Below, piece after piece: positions 39,912 to 49,599 of a stretch of 64,000 nucleotides of DNA. The notes under the pieces are model-generated. The model worked only from the letters and a program-made list of their open reading frames with translations, was not told the origin of the DNA and did no database searches. Source of the stretch: Dechloromonas sp. (lineage in GTDB: Bacteria; Pseudomonadota; Gammaproteobacteria; Burkholderiales; Rhodocyclaceae). Location: positions 1 to 64,000 of the forward strand of contig JAQTXC010000007.1 in the NCBI GenBank assembly GCA_028689015.1. Direction: 5' to 3'. The translations under genes were made by a program, and so were the position numbers. The stretch's first letter is position 1. Every line of letters starts with the position of its first letter.

Positions 39912-40177
39912 TCGACTACGCCATCCTCTACGCCTACGGTGCCATCAGCCTCGGCCTGCTGTTCAACCTGTGGCGGCTTTTTGCCGGCCCCAGCACGGTT
40001 GACCGCATCCTCGCCGTCGACACCATGGTCATCAACGTCATTGCCTTGATCATCGTCTACGGCATCCAGATGGGCAGCACCGTCTACTTTGAGGCCGCCC
40101 TGTTGCTGGCCATGTTCGGATTCGTGTCAACGGTGGCTTACTGCAAGTTCATCCTGCGCGGCAACATCATCGAATAG
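39908..40177 (+). CDS. mrpF: Na+/H+ antiporter subunit F
   Basis: LFAGPSTVDRILAVDTMVINVIALIIVYG...YFEAALLLAMFGFVSTVAYCKFILRGNIIE. Confidence 0.92.
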   Translation: MIDYAILYAYGAISLGLLFNLWRLFAGPSTVDRILAVDTMVINVIALIIVYGIQMGSTVYFEAALLLAMFGFVSTVAYCKFILRGNIIE

Positions 40178-40187
40178 GGCAGCAACC

Positions 40188-40556
40188 ATGGAATTTCTCA
40201 ACGAACTACTGGTTTCCAGCCTCATCGTCATCGGCGCCACCTTCGCCCTGATCGGCTCCTACGGCATGCTCAAACTGCCCGACCTGATGAGTCGCCTACA
40301 CGCCCCGACCAAGGCGACGACGCTCGGCGTCGGCGGTGCGCTGGTCGCATCGATGGTGTATTTCCTGGCACTCAACGGCACGGTATCGATCCACGAACTG
40401 CTGATCTCGCTCTTCCTCTTTCTCACCGCACCGATTACCGCCCATTTCCTGGCCAAGGCCTGGCTGCACACCCAGCAGCCCAACACCCTGCCCCGTCCGG
40501 CACGGCATGACTGGTCCACCTTCGAAAAGGCCCCGGGCAGCGACGAAGCCGGCTGA
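40188..40556 (+). CDS. mrpG: Na+/H+ antiporter subunit G
   Basis: GATFALIGSYGMLKLPDLMSRLHAPTKATTLGVGGALVASMVYF. Confidence 0.92.
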   Translation: MEFLNELLVSSLIVIGATFALIGSYGMLKLPDLMSRLHAPTKATTLGVGGALVASMVYFLALNGTVSIHELLISLFLFLTAPITAHFLAKAWLHTQQPNTLPRPARHDWSTFEKAPGSDEAG

Positions 40557-40782
40557 ACCCAGCCGGCACGGGGAAAGTTTCAAAACGTTGAGCACTTGCT
40601 GTAATCTGCGGCGACCGTGATCGAACTCCCCGACGAATCGCCCTCATCGCCCGCATTTTGAGCACACTAGGGAAGCACTGCTTTATTCCCGCCCCATTCC
40701 CTGCTGACAATCGAGACCAGATATCCACGGTATAAAAACGACAAATCGCCAAAAAATGACCAACCAAAAAAATCAATAAAGG

Positions 40783-43383
40783 ATGCGTGACTTAAGAGAA
40801 ACATCAGCCAACTGGCCAGTCATCAGATCCGTTCTGCTGTTCATTGTCATCTGGACGATCCTCGTGCTCGCCTCCCTGCTTACTCAGCGCGAACAACTGA
40901 ACCGGACTGCGAATGCACTCGCCCGCATCGATGCGGTTGCCAACCTAAAGAAAGACATGTCGATCCGCAAGTGGGCATCGAGTGTCGGCGGTGTTTTCAT
41001 CCGCGAGGCACACTTGCCCCCCTTCAACTCCCTAGAGGAGGCCGAACGCGTTTTCGTCGCCCAGGCCAATGGCGAATCCCTGCGCCTGATTTCCGTGACG
41101 CCCATGCATCTGCTGCTCGCCATCCAGGAAACCAGCAACACCGCCTTTGGCGGGCGCGAACGCTTGACTTCGAAGCAGTTACGCAATGTCGAAAACGCCC
41201 CTGACGACTGGGAATCAAGTGCACTGGAGGCGCTCAGCAAAGGGGCCGAGCTAGTCACCGAATCGCTCCCGACCAAGGGCTCGCACGGCCTGATGCGCGC
41301 GATGATCCCGATGCGCATGGAAAAGGAATGCCTGGAATGTCACCGCGACACCCTCGTACCGGTTGGCGGCCTGCGTGGCGGCGCAACCATCTCGATCAAT
41401 CTGAACGCCTACCGCACCGCCCAGGAGCCCACCTGGCATGCCATCCAGCTCTGGCACTTTGGCATCTGGATCATCGGCCTGGCCGGATTTCTGAGTTTTG
41501 GCTACCTGGCCCGCCGGCGCAACATCGAAAGAACCCAGCTCGATGAGGAGCGCCACGAAAACGAGATGGCCTTCGGTGCCATGGCCGAAGGTGCCGTGAT
41601 TACCGACGCTAATGGCAGCATCCTTTGGGTCAATGATGCCTTTTGTCGGATAAGCGGCTACCCGCGTGACGAAGTGATTCATCGAAACCCGCGCCTGTTC
41701 AAGTCGGGCCGGCACGACGCTGCCTTTTACCAGCAGATGTGGACCCAATTGACTGAAAAAGGCCACTGGCGCGGTGAACTCTGGAATCAGCGAAAATCGG
41801 GCGAGATCTTTCCCGAGGAAATCTCGATCCAGGCTCTGAAGGGGCCGGATGGCCGGATACGCCGTTTCATCTCGATCTTTTCCGACATCACCGAGCGCAA
41901 GCGTATCGAGCAAGAGTTGCAAAACTACCGTAAAGACCTCGAGGAGCAGGTCCGCAAGCGTACCGAGGAACTAACCGAGGCGCGCAATGCGGCCGAGGCG
42001 GCGAATCGCTCGAAATCAACTTTCCTCGCCAACATGAGCCACGAGCTGCGTACTCCGCTCAATGCCGTGATCGGCTTTTCGCAACTGATGGAAAAAGACC
42101 CGGCCCTGGCCGACCTGCAGCGCCGCCACGTCGAAATCATCAACCACTCTGGCAATCACCTGCTGACCCTGATCAATGACGTACTAGAGCTCTCCAAGAT
42201 CGAGTCGGGCAAGATGGAGATGCATCAGGAAGAAATCGATCCGGCCAGCCTGCTCGAACAAGTCGTTGGCATGATGCGCCTGCGCGCCGAGCAGGCCGGG
42301 CTGGCGCTGCATCTCGACGCCGCCGACCTGCCGGCAACAGTTATCCTCGACCCGCTGATGCTGCGCCAAGTCTTGCTCAACCTGCTGTCGAACGCGATCA
42401 AGTTTACTCCGCACGGCAAGGTTACCTTGAGTGTACGCAGCACCAGACTGGACGATGATCGGGTGCGCTTGTCTTTCAGCGTGCTCGATACAGGCATCGG
42501 CATCCAACCCGAGGATCAGGAACGCATTTTCCGTCCCTTTGAACAGGCCGGTATCCCACAACAAGGCGGCACCGGCCTCGGTCTGAGCATCTGCCGACAA
42601 TACATAGCAATGATGGGCGGCGAACTGGCGCTTGAATCGACGCCGGACGTGGGGTCCTCTTTCAGTTTTGCGCTGCCGGTGAGCGCCGGCAAACAAGCCC
42701 TGAGCACCCCGCCGAAAGGGCGTGTCGTCGCACTCGAAGCGGCGCAACAGGGTCACCACGTTCTGGTGGTGGACAACACTCCCGAATCCAGCCTGCTCGT
42801 GCGCTCACTAATCGAACCGCTGGGCTTCAGGGTCAGCGAAGCCACCAGCGTTGGTGAGATCAAGAGCGCCATGCGTAGCGAGTTGCCTGACCTCATCTTC
42901 ATGGACTGGTTTCTGCCCGATGGGAACGGTCTGGATGCCATCCGGCACATTTGCAGCACGCACGGACCAGCCCGGCCGCGCATCGTCATGCTGACTGCCA
43001 ACGCCCTCGAAAAAAGCCGCGAGGCCGCACTTGCCGCCGGTGCCGATGACTTCCTGAGCAAGCCTTATGAGGAAGACGAACTCTATGCAACACTGGAAAA
43101 GCAGCTCGCCATTCATTTCACCCGTCGGCAAACGCAAACCGAGCCAGCTACATTCGGCAGCACCGGCGAGATTTCCGCCGCCGACCTGCTTGCCCTGCCG
43201 CCCGAAATTCGCGCCCGACTGGCCCAGGCAGCCATTTCACTGAACCCGGAACAGATCGCCACGGCCTTGCACGAACTCGCCGGCGACTATCCGGAACTGG
43301 CCAGGGGACTGGGCGAATTCTGCGACACCCGCCGCTACCAGCGCCTCTGGCAGGTGCTCGGTATACTCGACAACGAGGAATAA
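40783..43383 (+). CDS. Hybrid sensor histidine kinase: DUF3365 (Tll0287-like, CLECH heme-c motif)-PAS-HisKA-HATPase-REC
   Basis: TM; KECLECHRDTLVPVGGLRGGATISIN; PAS GAVITDANGSILWVNDAFCRISGY; MSHELRTPLNAVIGFSQLM; C-terminal REC. Confidence 0.9.
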   Translation: MRDLRETSANWPVIRSVLLFIVIWTILVLASLLTQREQLNRTANALARIDAVANLKKDMSIRKWASSVGGVFIREAHLPPFNSLEEAERVFVAQANGESLRLISVTPMHLLLAIQETSNTAFGGRERLTSKQLRNVENAPDDWESSALEALSKGAELVTESLPTKGSHGLMRAMIPMRMEKECLECHRDTLVPVGGLRGGATISINLNAYRTAQEPTWHAIQLWHFGIWIIGLAGFLSFGYLARRRNIERTQLDEERHENEMAFGAMAEGAVITDANGSILWVNDAFCRISGYPRDEVIHRNPRLFKSGRHDAAFYQQMWTQLTEKGHWRGELWNQRKSGEIFPEEISIQALKGPDGRIRRFISIFSDITERKRIEQELQNYRKDLEEQVRKRTEELTEARNAAEAANRSKSTFLANMSHELRTPLNAVIGFSQLMEKDPALADLQRRHVEIINHSGNHLLTLINDVLELSKIESGKMEMHQEEIDPASLLEQVVGMMRLRAEQAGLALHLDAADLPATVILDPLMLRQVLLNLLSNAIKFTPHGKVTLSVRSTRLDDDRVRLSFSVLDTGIGIQPEDQERIFRPFEQAGIPQQGGTGLGLSICRQYIAMMGGELALESTPDVGSSFSFALPVSAGKQALSTPPKGRVVALEAAQQGHHVLVVDNTPESSLLVRSLIEPLGFRVSEATSVGEIKSAMRSELPDLIFMDWFLPDGNGLDAIRHICSTHGPARPRIVMLTANALEKSREAALAAGADDFLSKPYEEDELYATLEKQLAIHFTRRQTQTEPATFGSTGEISAADLLALPPEIRARLAQAAISLNPEQIATALHELAGDYPELARGLGEFCDTRRYQRLWQVLGILDNEE

Positions 43384-43385
43384 GC

Positions 43386-44513
43386 ATGGAAAACACGTCG
43401 ACCGCCCGCACCGAGGTGATGATCGTCGAAGACACCTCGGCTTCGCTCGAACTGCTCTGCGAACTGCTGACCCAGGCCGGCTATGCCGTGCGCCCGGCCC
43501 CGGAGGGTGCGATGGCGCTGCGTTCGGCCCAGGCCAAGCCGCCGGAACTGATCCTGCTCGATATCCGCATGCCCGGCATCGATGGCTTTGAAGTCTGCCG
43601 CCGCCTGAAAGCCGATGCGCGCACGCGCGACATCCCAGTCATTTTCCTTTCCGCGCTGCGTGACGAGTCCGACACCCTGCGCGGCTTTGCGCTCGGGGCT
43701 GTCGATTTCATCGCAAAACCCTACCGGCCCGAGGAAGTGCTGGCTCGGGTGCGCACCCATGCCGAGTTGCGCCGCCTGCAGAGCGGCCTCGAAGAGCGCG
43801 TCAGGGAACGTACCGCCCAATTACTCGAAGCCCAGACCCGGCTGCTCGAATCGCAGGGTCGCCTGCAGGAACTGGCCAGCTTTCTGCAAAACGTACGCGA
43901 AGAAGAACGCACCCATATCGCCCGCGAACTGCACGATGAACTCGGCCAGACGCTGACCTCGCTGCGCATCGATCTCGGCTGGCTGCGCGACAAATGTATA
44001 AAACAGGGTGCAGCCGTGGTCGACCGAGCGAACGGCGCCTACGCGCTGGTCGAGCGCACCATCGATGCTCTGCGCCGGATTTCCGAAGGCCTGCGGCCCG
44101 GCATGCTCGACGTGCTCGGTCTGGCCGCCGCCGTCGAACACCATGTCACGCAATTCGAGGAACGCAACGGGATCAGTTGTACGCTAACCATGAACCAGGA
44201 AGAGTTCACCATCGACGGCGAGCTCGCAACCGCGATTTTCCGCCTGATCCAGGAGGCCTTAACCAATGTCCTCCGGCATGCGGCCGCCAGCCAGCTCAAT
44301 GTCAGCATCGACGAAGACGAAGACTGCATCCGGGTTAGCATCGAGGATGACGGCCAAGGCTTCCAGCCGGCCCAGGACAAGAAAACCTTCGGCCTGCTCG
44401 GTATGCAGGAGCGGGTCAAAATGCTCGGCGGCAGCATTGCGATCAGCAGCCAGCCCAATGCAGGTTGCCGGATCGAAGCGACATTTCCCAAGCAGGGAGC
44501 TCACAGAAAATGA
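43386..44513 (+). CDS. REC domain - HisKA_3 (NarX/DegS-type) histidine kinase
   Basis: REC LILLDIRMPGIDGFEVC...FIAKPYRPEEVLARV; HIARELHDELGQTLTSLRIDLGWL; HATPase_c. Confidence 0.92.
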   Translation: MENTSTARTEVMIVEDTSASLELLCELLTQAGYAVRPAPEGAMALRSAQAKPPELILLDIRMPGIDGFEVCRRLKADARTRDIPVIFLSALRDESDTLRGFALGAVDFIAKPYRPEEVLARVRTHAELRRLQSGLEERVRERTAQLLEAQTRLLESQGRLQELASFLQNVREEERTHIARELHDELGQTLTSLRIDLGWLRDKCIKQGAAVVDRANGAYALVERTIDALRRISEGLRPGMLDVLGLAAAVEHHVTQFEERNGISCTLTMNQEEFTIDGELATAIFRLIQEALTNVLRHAAASQLNVSIDEDEDCIRVSIEDDGQGFQPAQDKKTFGLLGMQERVKMLGGSIAISSQPNAGCRIEATFPKQGAHRK

Positions 44514-45166
44514 TCCGAATCCTGATTGCCGACGACCATGACATCTTGCGTGCCGGCCTAAAGCATATCCTGCACGACACCGGCGACATCATCGTCGCCG
44601 GCGAAGCCTGCGACGGGCACCAGGCGCTCAGCCTGGTGCGCACCGGACAATGGGATGCCCTGGTGCTCGATCTGTCGATGCCGGGGAAGAGCGGCATCGA
44701 ACTAATCAAGCAGATCAAGAGTGAGTTTCCCCGCCTGCCCATCCTGATCCTCAGCATGCACAAGGAAGATCTCTACGCAGTGCGCGCCCTCAAGGCCGGT
44801 GCTTCAGGCTACCTGTGCAAGGACAGCGCCGAATCTCTGCTCGCCCAGGCCATCCGCAAGGTGGTCGGCGGCGGTCTTTTCGTCAACCAGGCGGTGGCAG
44901 AAAAGCTCGCCATGGACATGTTGACCGGTGCCGGCAACGGCGCGCTGCACACCCGGCTGACCGACCGCGAATACCAGGTCTTCATTCTGCTGGCGCGCGG
45001 CCTGGGCGTCACCGACATCGGGCGCGAGCTCAATCTCAGCGTCAAAACGATCAGTACGCACAAGACCCGCATCCAGGAAAAGATGAATCTCGCCAACACA
45101 GCCGATCTCATCCACTACGCCATCCGCCACCAGTTGATCGGTGGCCCCGATGGGATCGATACCTGA
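44510..45166 (+). CDS. NarL/FixJ-family response regulator
   Basis: MIRILIADDHDILRAGLKHIL...ALVLDLSMPGKSGIEL; LuxR HTH LTDREYQVFILLARGLGVTDIGRELNLSVKTISTHKTRIQEKM; ATGA overlap with upstream kinase. Confidence 0.94.
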   Translation: MIRILIADDHDILRAGLKHILHDTGDIIVAGEACDGHQALSLVRTGQWDALVLDLSMPGKSGIELIKQIKSEFPRLPILILSMHKEDLYAVRALKAGASGYLCKDSAESLLAQAIRKVVGGGLFVNQAVAEKLAMDMLTGAGNGALHTRLTDREYQVFILLARGLGVTDIGRELNLSVKTISTHKTRIQEKMNLANTADLIHYAIRHQLIGGPDGIDT

Positions 45167-45178
45167 GCGCCGCCGCCC

Positions 45179-45214
45179 TAGGAATATTCCTACCCGCAAT
45201 CGATGCTATTCCTA
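45179..45214. promoter_or_regulatory. TAGGAATATTCCTA palindrome plus third ATTCCTA half-site
   Basis: cccTAGGAATATTCCTAcccgcaatcgatgctATTCCTAgg; NarL/FixJ-family heptad-style arrangement between the RR and Crp/Fnr genes. Confidence 0.5.
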
Positions 45215-45317
45215 GGCAACAATCAGGGGATGTCTGCTGCCGGCAGCGCCGGGTCAAACCTACACTGACTCCATAGCAGCGACCGTTAGGCTGCGATCAG
45301 GAATCAAGAGAATCAGC

Positions 45318-46142
45318 ATGGCCCCGTTCAATTCACGCTACACATACGCCCGCGTCGATCCGGTAATCTCGGACGGCATCATCACGCAACTGGCCGCCCT
45401 GCCCGTGTTCAGCCCACTGTCGGCACTCGAACTGGAGCGCATCGCTGCCTCTGCCCGCAACCTCCAGGCCGACAAGGGGGAAATCCTCTTTCAAAAGGGT
45501 GATTCCTGCCACGGCTTCTATCTGATCGTTTCCGGCAAGGTCAAGTTGCTATTCAACTCACTAAGCGGCAGTGAAAAGGTCATCGAAATCCTGATGCCGG
45601 GACAGAGTTTCGGCGAATCAGCGATGTTCATAGACCAGCCCTACCCGCTCAGTGCCCAAGCCCTGAGCGATGCGAGCTTCATCTACATCACCAAGACATC
45701 GGTGTTGCAGGCACTGGAAACCAATGCCCAACTCGCCCGGCAGTTGATCACCTGCCTGTCGAGCAGCCTGCATCAGTTTTTCCAGAACCAGGAATTCAAC
45801 AGCATGCGCTCGGGTAAACAGCGCATCGTCGATTACATCCTGCGCCAGATGAAGCCTGCCGCCGTCCTGAGTACAGTGCCGGTCATCATCCTGCCAGCGA
45901 GCAAGGGAACTATTGCTTCGCATCTGGGCGTCACGGCTGAACACTTTTCGCGCATCCTGCACGAACTGGTCGAGCACAAACTAATCACGGTCTACGGCAA
46001 GAAAATCGAGGTTCTCGATCTGGCGCAGTTACGTGCCGTGCTCGACAGCCAGGGTGAGAGTGAGGGCGAGCGCGAACATACACAAGCAGCGCCCTGCCGC
46101 CTAGTGAAAACCACGCCGGTCGTGCACGCCAGTCAGACCTGA
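45318..46142 (+). CDS. Crp/Fnr-family transcriptional regulator (DNR-like)
   Basis: cNMP-binding domain (LFQKGDSCHGFYLIVSGKVKLLF...), HTH ASKGTIASHLGVTAEHFSRILHEL; lacks N-terminal FNR cysteine cluster. Confidence 0.9.
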   Translation: MAPFNSRYTYARVDPVISDGIITQLAALPVFSPLSALELERIAASARNLQADKGEILFQKGDSCHGFYLIVSGKVKLLFNSLSGSEKVIEILMPGQSFGESAMFIDQPYPLSAQALSDASFIYITKTSVLQALETNAQLARQLITCLSSSLHQFFQNQEFNSMRSGKQRIVDYILRQMKPAAVLSTVPVIILPASKGTIASHLGVTAEHFSRILHELVEHKLITVYGKKIEVLDLAQLRAVLDSQGESEGEREHTQAAPCRLVKTTPVVHASQT

Positions 46143-46144
46143 AA

Positions 46145-46888
46145 TCACCAACTAGTAGCCAGCGGCTTCTCGCCGAAATGCAGGCAGGCAATCCCGAATG
46201 ACAAGTTTTCCCAGCGCACATTGACCAAGCCGGCCGCACCGACCAAGGCGGCAAAAGCCGTCTGGTCAGGAAAGCGCCTAATCGATTCAACCAGATACTG
46301 GTAGGCGATCGGTTGGCCGGCCACAGCCGCCCCGAGGCGGGGAATCACCAGCCAGGAATAGAGATCGTAGAACGGCGCCAGCCAGCACAGCGGGGGCGAA
46401 AACTCTAGGCAGACGAAATGCCCGCCGGGTTTCAGCACGCGCTGGATTTCGGCCAGCGCCTGACTAAGCCGGGTCGCGTTACGCAGGCCGAAGGAAACGG
46501 TGAGCAGATCGATGCTGTTGGCGGCAAAAGGGAGCGCTTCGGCCTCACCGGCCAGCCAGTTGAGTGCGACACCGCCCTGCACCCGACCGGCCGCCATCAT
46601 CGCCAGGCTAGGGTCGCAGACGGTGACAATGCGTTCACCATCAGCGAGCAGGCGCGCCACGTCACCGGTACCGCCGGCGAGGTCGACGACCTGCCCGGTG
46701 ATGCCGGCGCAGCGGCGGCGCAGACAGCGCTTCCACAGGCGGTGGATGCCGAAGCTCATCAAGTCGTTCATCAGATCGTAGCGCGGCGCGACGACTTCGA
46801 AGACTTCGCGGATGCGTGCCCGGCGTTCGTCGGTGACGACCGGCTGACGGCCGAAGCTGTGTTCGAGCGGATCGATGCTATCCGGCAT
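46145..46888 (-). CDS. ubiE: UbiE/MenG-type quinone C-methyltransferase
   Basis: VFEVVAPRYDLMNDLMSFGIHRLWKR, VVDLAGGTGDVARLLA, LTVSFGLRNATRLSQALAEIQRVLKPGGHFVCLEFS. Confidence 0.9.
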   Translation of the reverse strand: MPDSIDPLEHSFGRQPVVTDERRARIREVFEVVAPRYDLMNDLMSFGIHRLWKRCLRRRCAGITGQVVDLAGGTGDVARLLADGERIVTVCDPSLAMMAAGRVQGGVALNWLAGEAEALPFAANSIDLLTVSFGLRNATRLSQALAEIQRVLKPGGHFVCLEFSPPLCWLAPFYDLYSWLVIPRLGAAVAGQPIAYQYLVESIRRFPDQTAFAALVGAAGLVNVRWENLSFGIACLHFGEKPLATSW

Positions 46889-46890
46889 GG

Positions 46891-47382
46891 CTACTTGAGC
46901 AGCGCTTCGGCGAGGGCGCTCAGCTCGGTCGGACTGATCCGCCCAGCGCGGGCAAGAATGACCTTGCCGCTACGGTCGACCGCCACGGTGAAGGGCAAAC
47001 CCATCACCTTGTTGCCGAGCGCCTGCATCAGTTCCAGGCCCTGCGTCTTACCGATCAGGACGTGGTAGTCCATCTCGTAAGCCTTGGCGAACTCGCGCAC
47101 CGGGTCGGCCTGGTCTTCGATGCTGATGCCGAGCACGATCAGCCCCTTGCCCTTGTACAGGCGGTCGACCTTGGCAAAATCGGGAATTTCGGCGCGGCAG
47201 GGGCTGCACCAGCGCGCCCAGAAATTGACGATGAGCGGCTTGCCCTGCCACTGGCGCAAGGCCTGCGGCTGGCCGGCGAGATCATTGAAAGTGGTCGCGA
47301 AGAGCGGATTGTGCGGCGCCGGCTCGGCCAGCGCCAGGGCAGCCCAGCCAAGCAGGGCGAACAGCGCCAGGCGGTATTTCAC
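46891..47382 (-). CDS. TlpA-like periplasmic thioredoxin (GTG start)
   Basis: (V/M)KYRLALFALLGWAALALA signal, IVNFWARWCSPCRAEIPDF WCSPC motif; GTGA overlap with nosY. Confidence 0.88.
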   Translation of the reverse strand: MKYRLALFALLGWAALALAEPAPHNPLFATTFNDLAGQPQALRQWQGKPLIVNFWARWCSPCRAEIPDFAKVDRLYKGKGLIVLGISIEDQADPVREFAKAYEMDYHVLIGKTQGLELMQALGNKVMGLPFTVAVDRSGKVILARAGRISPTELSALAEALLK

Positions 47383-48206
47383 GGCAGGTCGCCGCGCTTG
47401 AACACGAAGTAGCCGGCGCAGGCGTTGAGCAGGCCGATCAGTGTCGGATAGACCAGCGCGAACAGGCGGAAGCCCTCTGCGCCGAACAGGTCGAGTACGA
47501 CATAGGCGGATGGCCCGAGCACGATCAGTTGCGGGTCGAACATGGCGAGCGCCGCGGTGCGGAAGACCTGCAGCGGATTCAACAGGGCGAGCATGACGGC
47601 GACTTCGGGTGCCACCTTGCCCTGGATCATGACACCGAGCAGGATCAGGTCGAGAAAAAGGAGCAGAGCGAGCCAGACCATGAAGGCTGCGCCCTGCGCC
47701 ATATCGGTGCTGCGCGCCAAGGCCGAGATCAGCATACCGATACCGAGGAAGCAGACCGACATCACGGCGAGCAAGGCGCTGTAATAGCCAAAAATCGCCC
47801 ACGGCACCTCGATGTCCTGGATGGTCGCCCAGCCAACCGCGGCGAGCATGGCTAGGAAGACTGGCGCGAAGACGACGATGTAGCGGCCGATGATCTTGCC
47901 CCAGAACCACGCAAACAGCGACACTGGCAGCGACAGCAGGTATTCGAAGACACCCGCCTCACGGTCGCCGGCAACCGAGCGCACCGTGGTGATCAGTACG
48001 AAGATGGGCAGGATCGCCATAGTCAGCTGGATATAGGTGACGAGAAGACGCGATAGGCCAATGAAACCGAGCACACGCGACTCGGTCAGGCCGAACAGGA
48101 AAAGCATCGCGACAATGCCGCCGAAGATCAGCGTGTAGATCTGAAACCAGCGCGCACGCAAGGATTCAACAATATCAAGCTTGGCGGTCAACCACAGTTG
48201 CTTCAT
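47379..48206 (-). CDS. nosY: NosY ABC transporter permease
   Basis: Six-TM ABC-2 permease: MKQLWLTAKLDIVESLRARWFQIYTLIFGGIVAMLFLFGLTESRVLGFIGLSRLL... Confidence 0.9.
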   Translation of the reverse strand: MKQLWLTAKLDIVESLRARWFQIYTLIFGGIVAMLFLFGLTESRVLGFIGLSRLLVTYIQLTMAILPIFVLITTVRSVAGDREAGVFEYLLSLPVSLFAWFWGKIIGRYIVVFAPVFLAMLAAVGWATIQDIEVPWAIFGYYSALLAVMSVCFLGIGMLISALARSTDMAQGAAFMVWLALLLFLDLILLGVMIQGKVAPEVAVMLALLNPLQVFRTAALAMFDPQLIVLGPSAYVVLDLFGAEGFRLFALVYPTLIGLLNACAGYFVFKRGDLP

Positions 48207-48695
48207 TTATTTGCCCTTGGCCAGCGTCAGCCGGCGCATTTCGTTGAAATCGACGCTGCCCGACTGTGCCCTGCTTACAGCGCCAAAGTTGTAAGCCATC
48301 GGCGAAGTTTTTCTGACGTAACTTGCCTGCCGGGGATCCAACCACTGCATCTCATCCCTACTTTTACTGTCGCTGTCAGCAACCCAGAAACGAGTAGCAG
48401 CATCGGTCATCCATGGATATTTGTCGATCTTGTCTCTCTGCCAGAAAAGCAGGCAACCAACGTCATCGAACATAAAAACAGTTTGGCTGGGGCCGCCACG
48501 TATTTCTGCGGCAAAGCGACGGTCTGAAATAACCATATTGCAGCGGATACAGGTATCACGATCCCATCTGATCTCGCCCATTCCCTCCGGCCAGTTATCT
48601 TTCTTGCAGCCCGAAAGAGCCACGGCCAGAGGCGTCAACAGCAAGCTCCCGAGTCCAAGGCGGCTCACAAATTGACGACGTCCAAAATCACACAT
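48207..48695 (-). CDS. nosL: NosL copper lipoprotein
   Basis: Lipobox ALSGC, CIRCNMVISDRRFAAEI, FDDVGCLLFW. Confidence 0.93.
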   Translation of the reverse strand: MCDFGRRQFVSRLGLGSLLLTPLAVALSGCKKDNWPEGMGEIRWDRDTCIRCNMVISDRRFAAEIRGGPSQTVFMFDDVGCLLFWQRDKIDKYPWMTDAATRFWVADSDSKSRDEMQWLDPRQASYVRKTSPMAYNFGAVSRAQSGSVDFNEMRRLTLAKGK

Positions 48696-48697
48696 GA

Positions 48698-49564
48698 TCA
48701 GCTCCTCGCCTCTGTTAATGACAAATCGCTGACCAGCGCCGTGTAGCGCGATACGATACCAAGAAAGCGTAGGCGATCCGGGCCGGCGATTGCACCTTCC
48801 CAGACCAGGTTGTCGGCGCTGGCTGTAAACTTCCAGCCGGCTAGCGCCTTGGCAAAGGCCGGTTCGAAGCGACACAGAGCAATACGGCAGTCGAGCACTG
48901 CGGTCAGGGTCACAGCGTCGGTAACCTTGTCGTCAAGGACAATCTTGCCCATGTCCATCTCGATCACCCGGTTGACCAGGGCCGAGACCTCGTCGAGGCG
49001 GTGGCTGGAGATGATCATCGTCGCATCGTCGAGGCGTTCGGCAAGCAGATCAAAGAAGATCTTGCGCGCTTCCGGGTCGAGATTGGCGGCCGGCTCATCC
49101 ATAACCAGCACCTTAGCGTCGCGGCCAAGCGCGATGGCAATCAGCAGCTTCTGTTTCATGCCGCCAGACAGGCGCACGAACTGGCGCGCCAAGATGCTTT
49201 CGAGACCGAGTCCGAGACGGCGCGCAATGGCGTGGATGCGCTGCGGATCTGTGCCACACAGCGCGGCCGAAAATTCGATCAGTTGGCCGACCGGCATCTT
49301 GAGCGGCGGCGGCAGTTGCGGCACGAAGCCGATGTTCCCGAGCACGGTCGTCCGGTGGCTGCGCGGGTCAAGGCCGGCGATGGCGACCGTGCCGTCGAAG
49401 GTGTATTCGCCGAGCAGGCAGCGGATCAGCGTCGTCTTGCCGGCGCCGTTCGAGCCGATCAGCGCGACACGCTCACCGATCCCGATATCGAGGCTGATGC
49501 CGTCTAGAACGCGGGCGCGGCGGAAAGTCTTGGCCAAGTTGTTGAATTGGATCATGGGAGTCAT
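48698..49564 (-). CDS. nosF: NosF ABC transporter ATPase
   Basis: Walker A GSNGAGKTTLIRCLLGEY, RLSGGMKQKLLIAIAL, LVMDEPAANLDPEA. Confidence 0.92.
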   Translation of the reverse strand: MTPMIQFNNLAKTFRRARVLDGISLDIGIGERVALIGSNGAGKTTLIRCLLGEYTFDGTVAIAGLDPRSHRTTVLGNIGFVPQLPPPLKMPVGQLIEFSAALCGTDPQRIHAIARRLGLGLESILARQFVRLSGGMKQKLLIAIALGRDAKVLVMDEPAANLDPEARKIFFDLLAERLDDATMIISSHRLDEVSALVNRVIEMDMGKIVLDDKVTDAVTLTAVLDCRIALCRFEPAFAKALAGWKFTASADNLVWEGAIAGPDRLRFLGIVSRYTALVSDLSLTEARS

Positions 49565-49599
49565 CGAGTGAAAATGCCTGTTTTTATCGGGTCGAGTGC

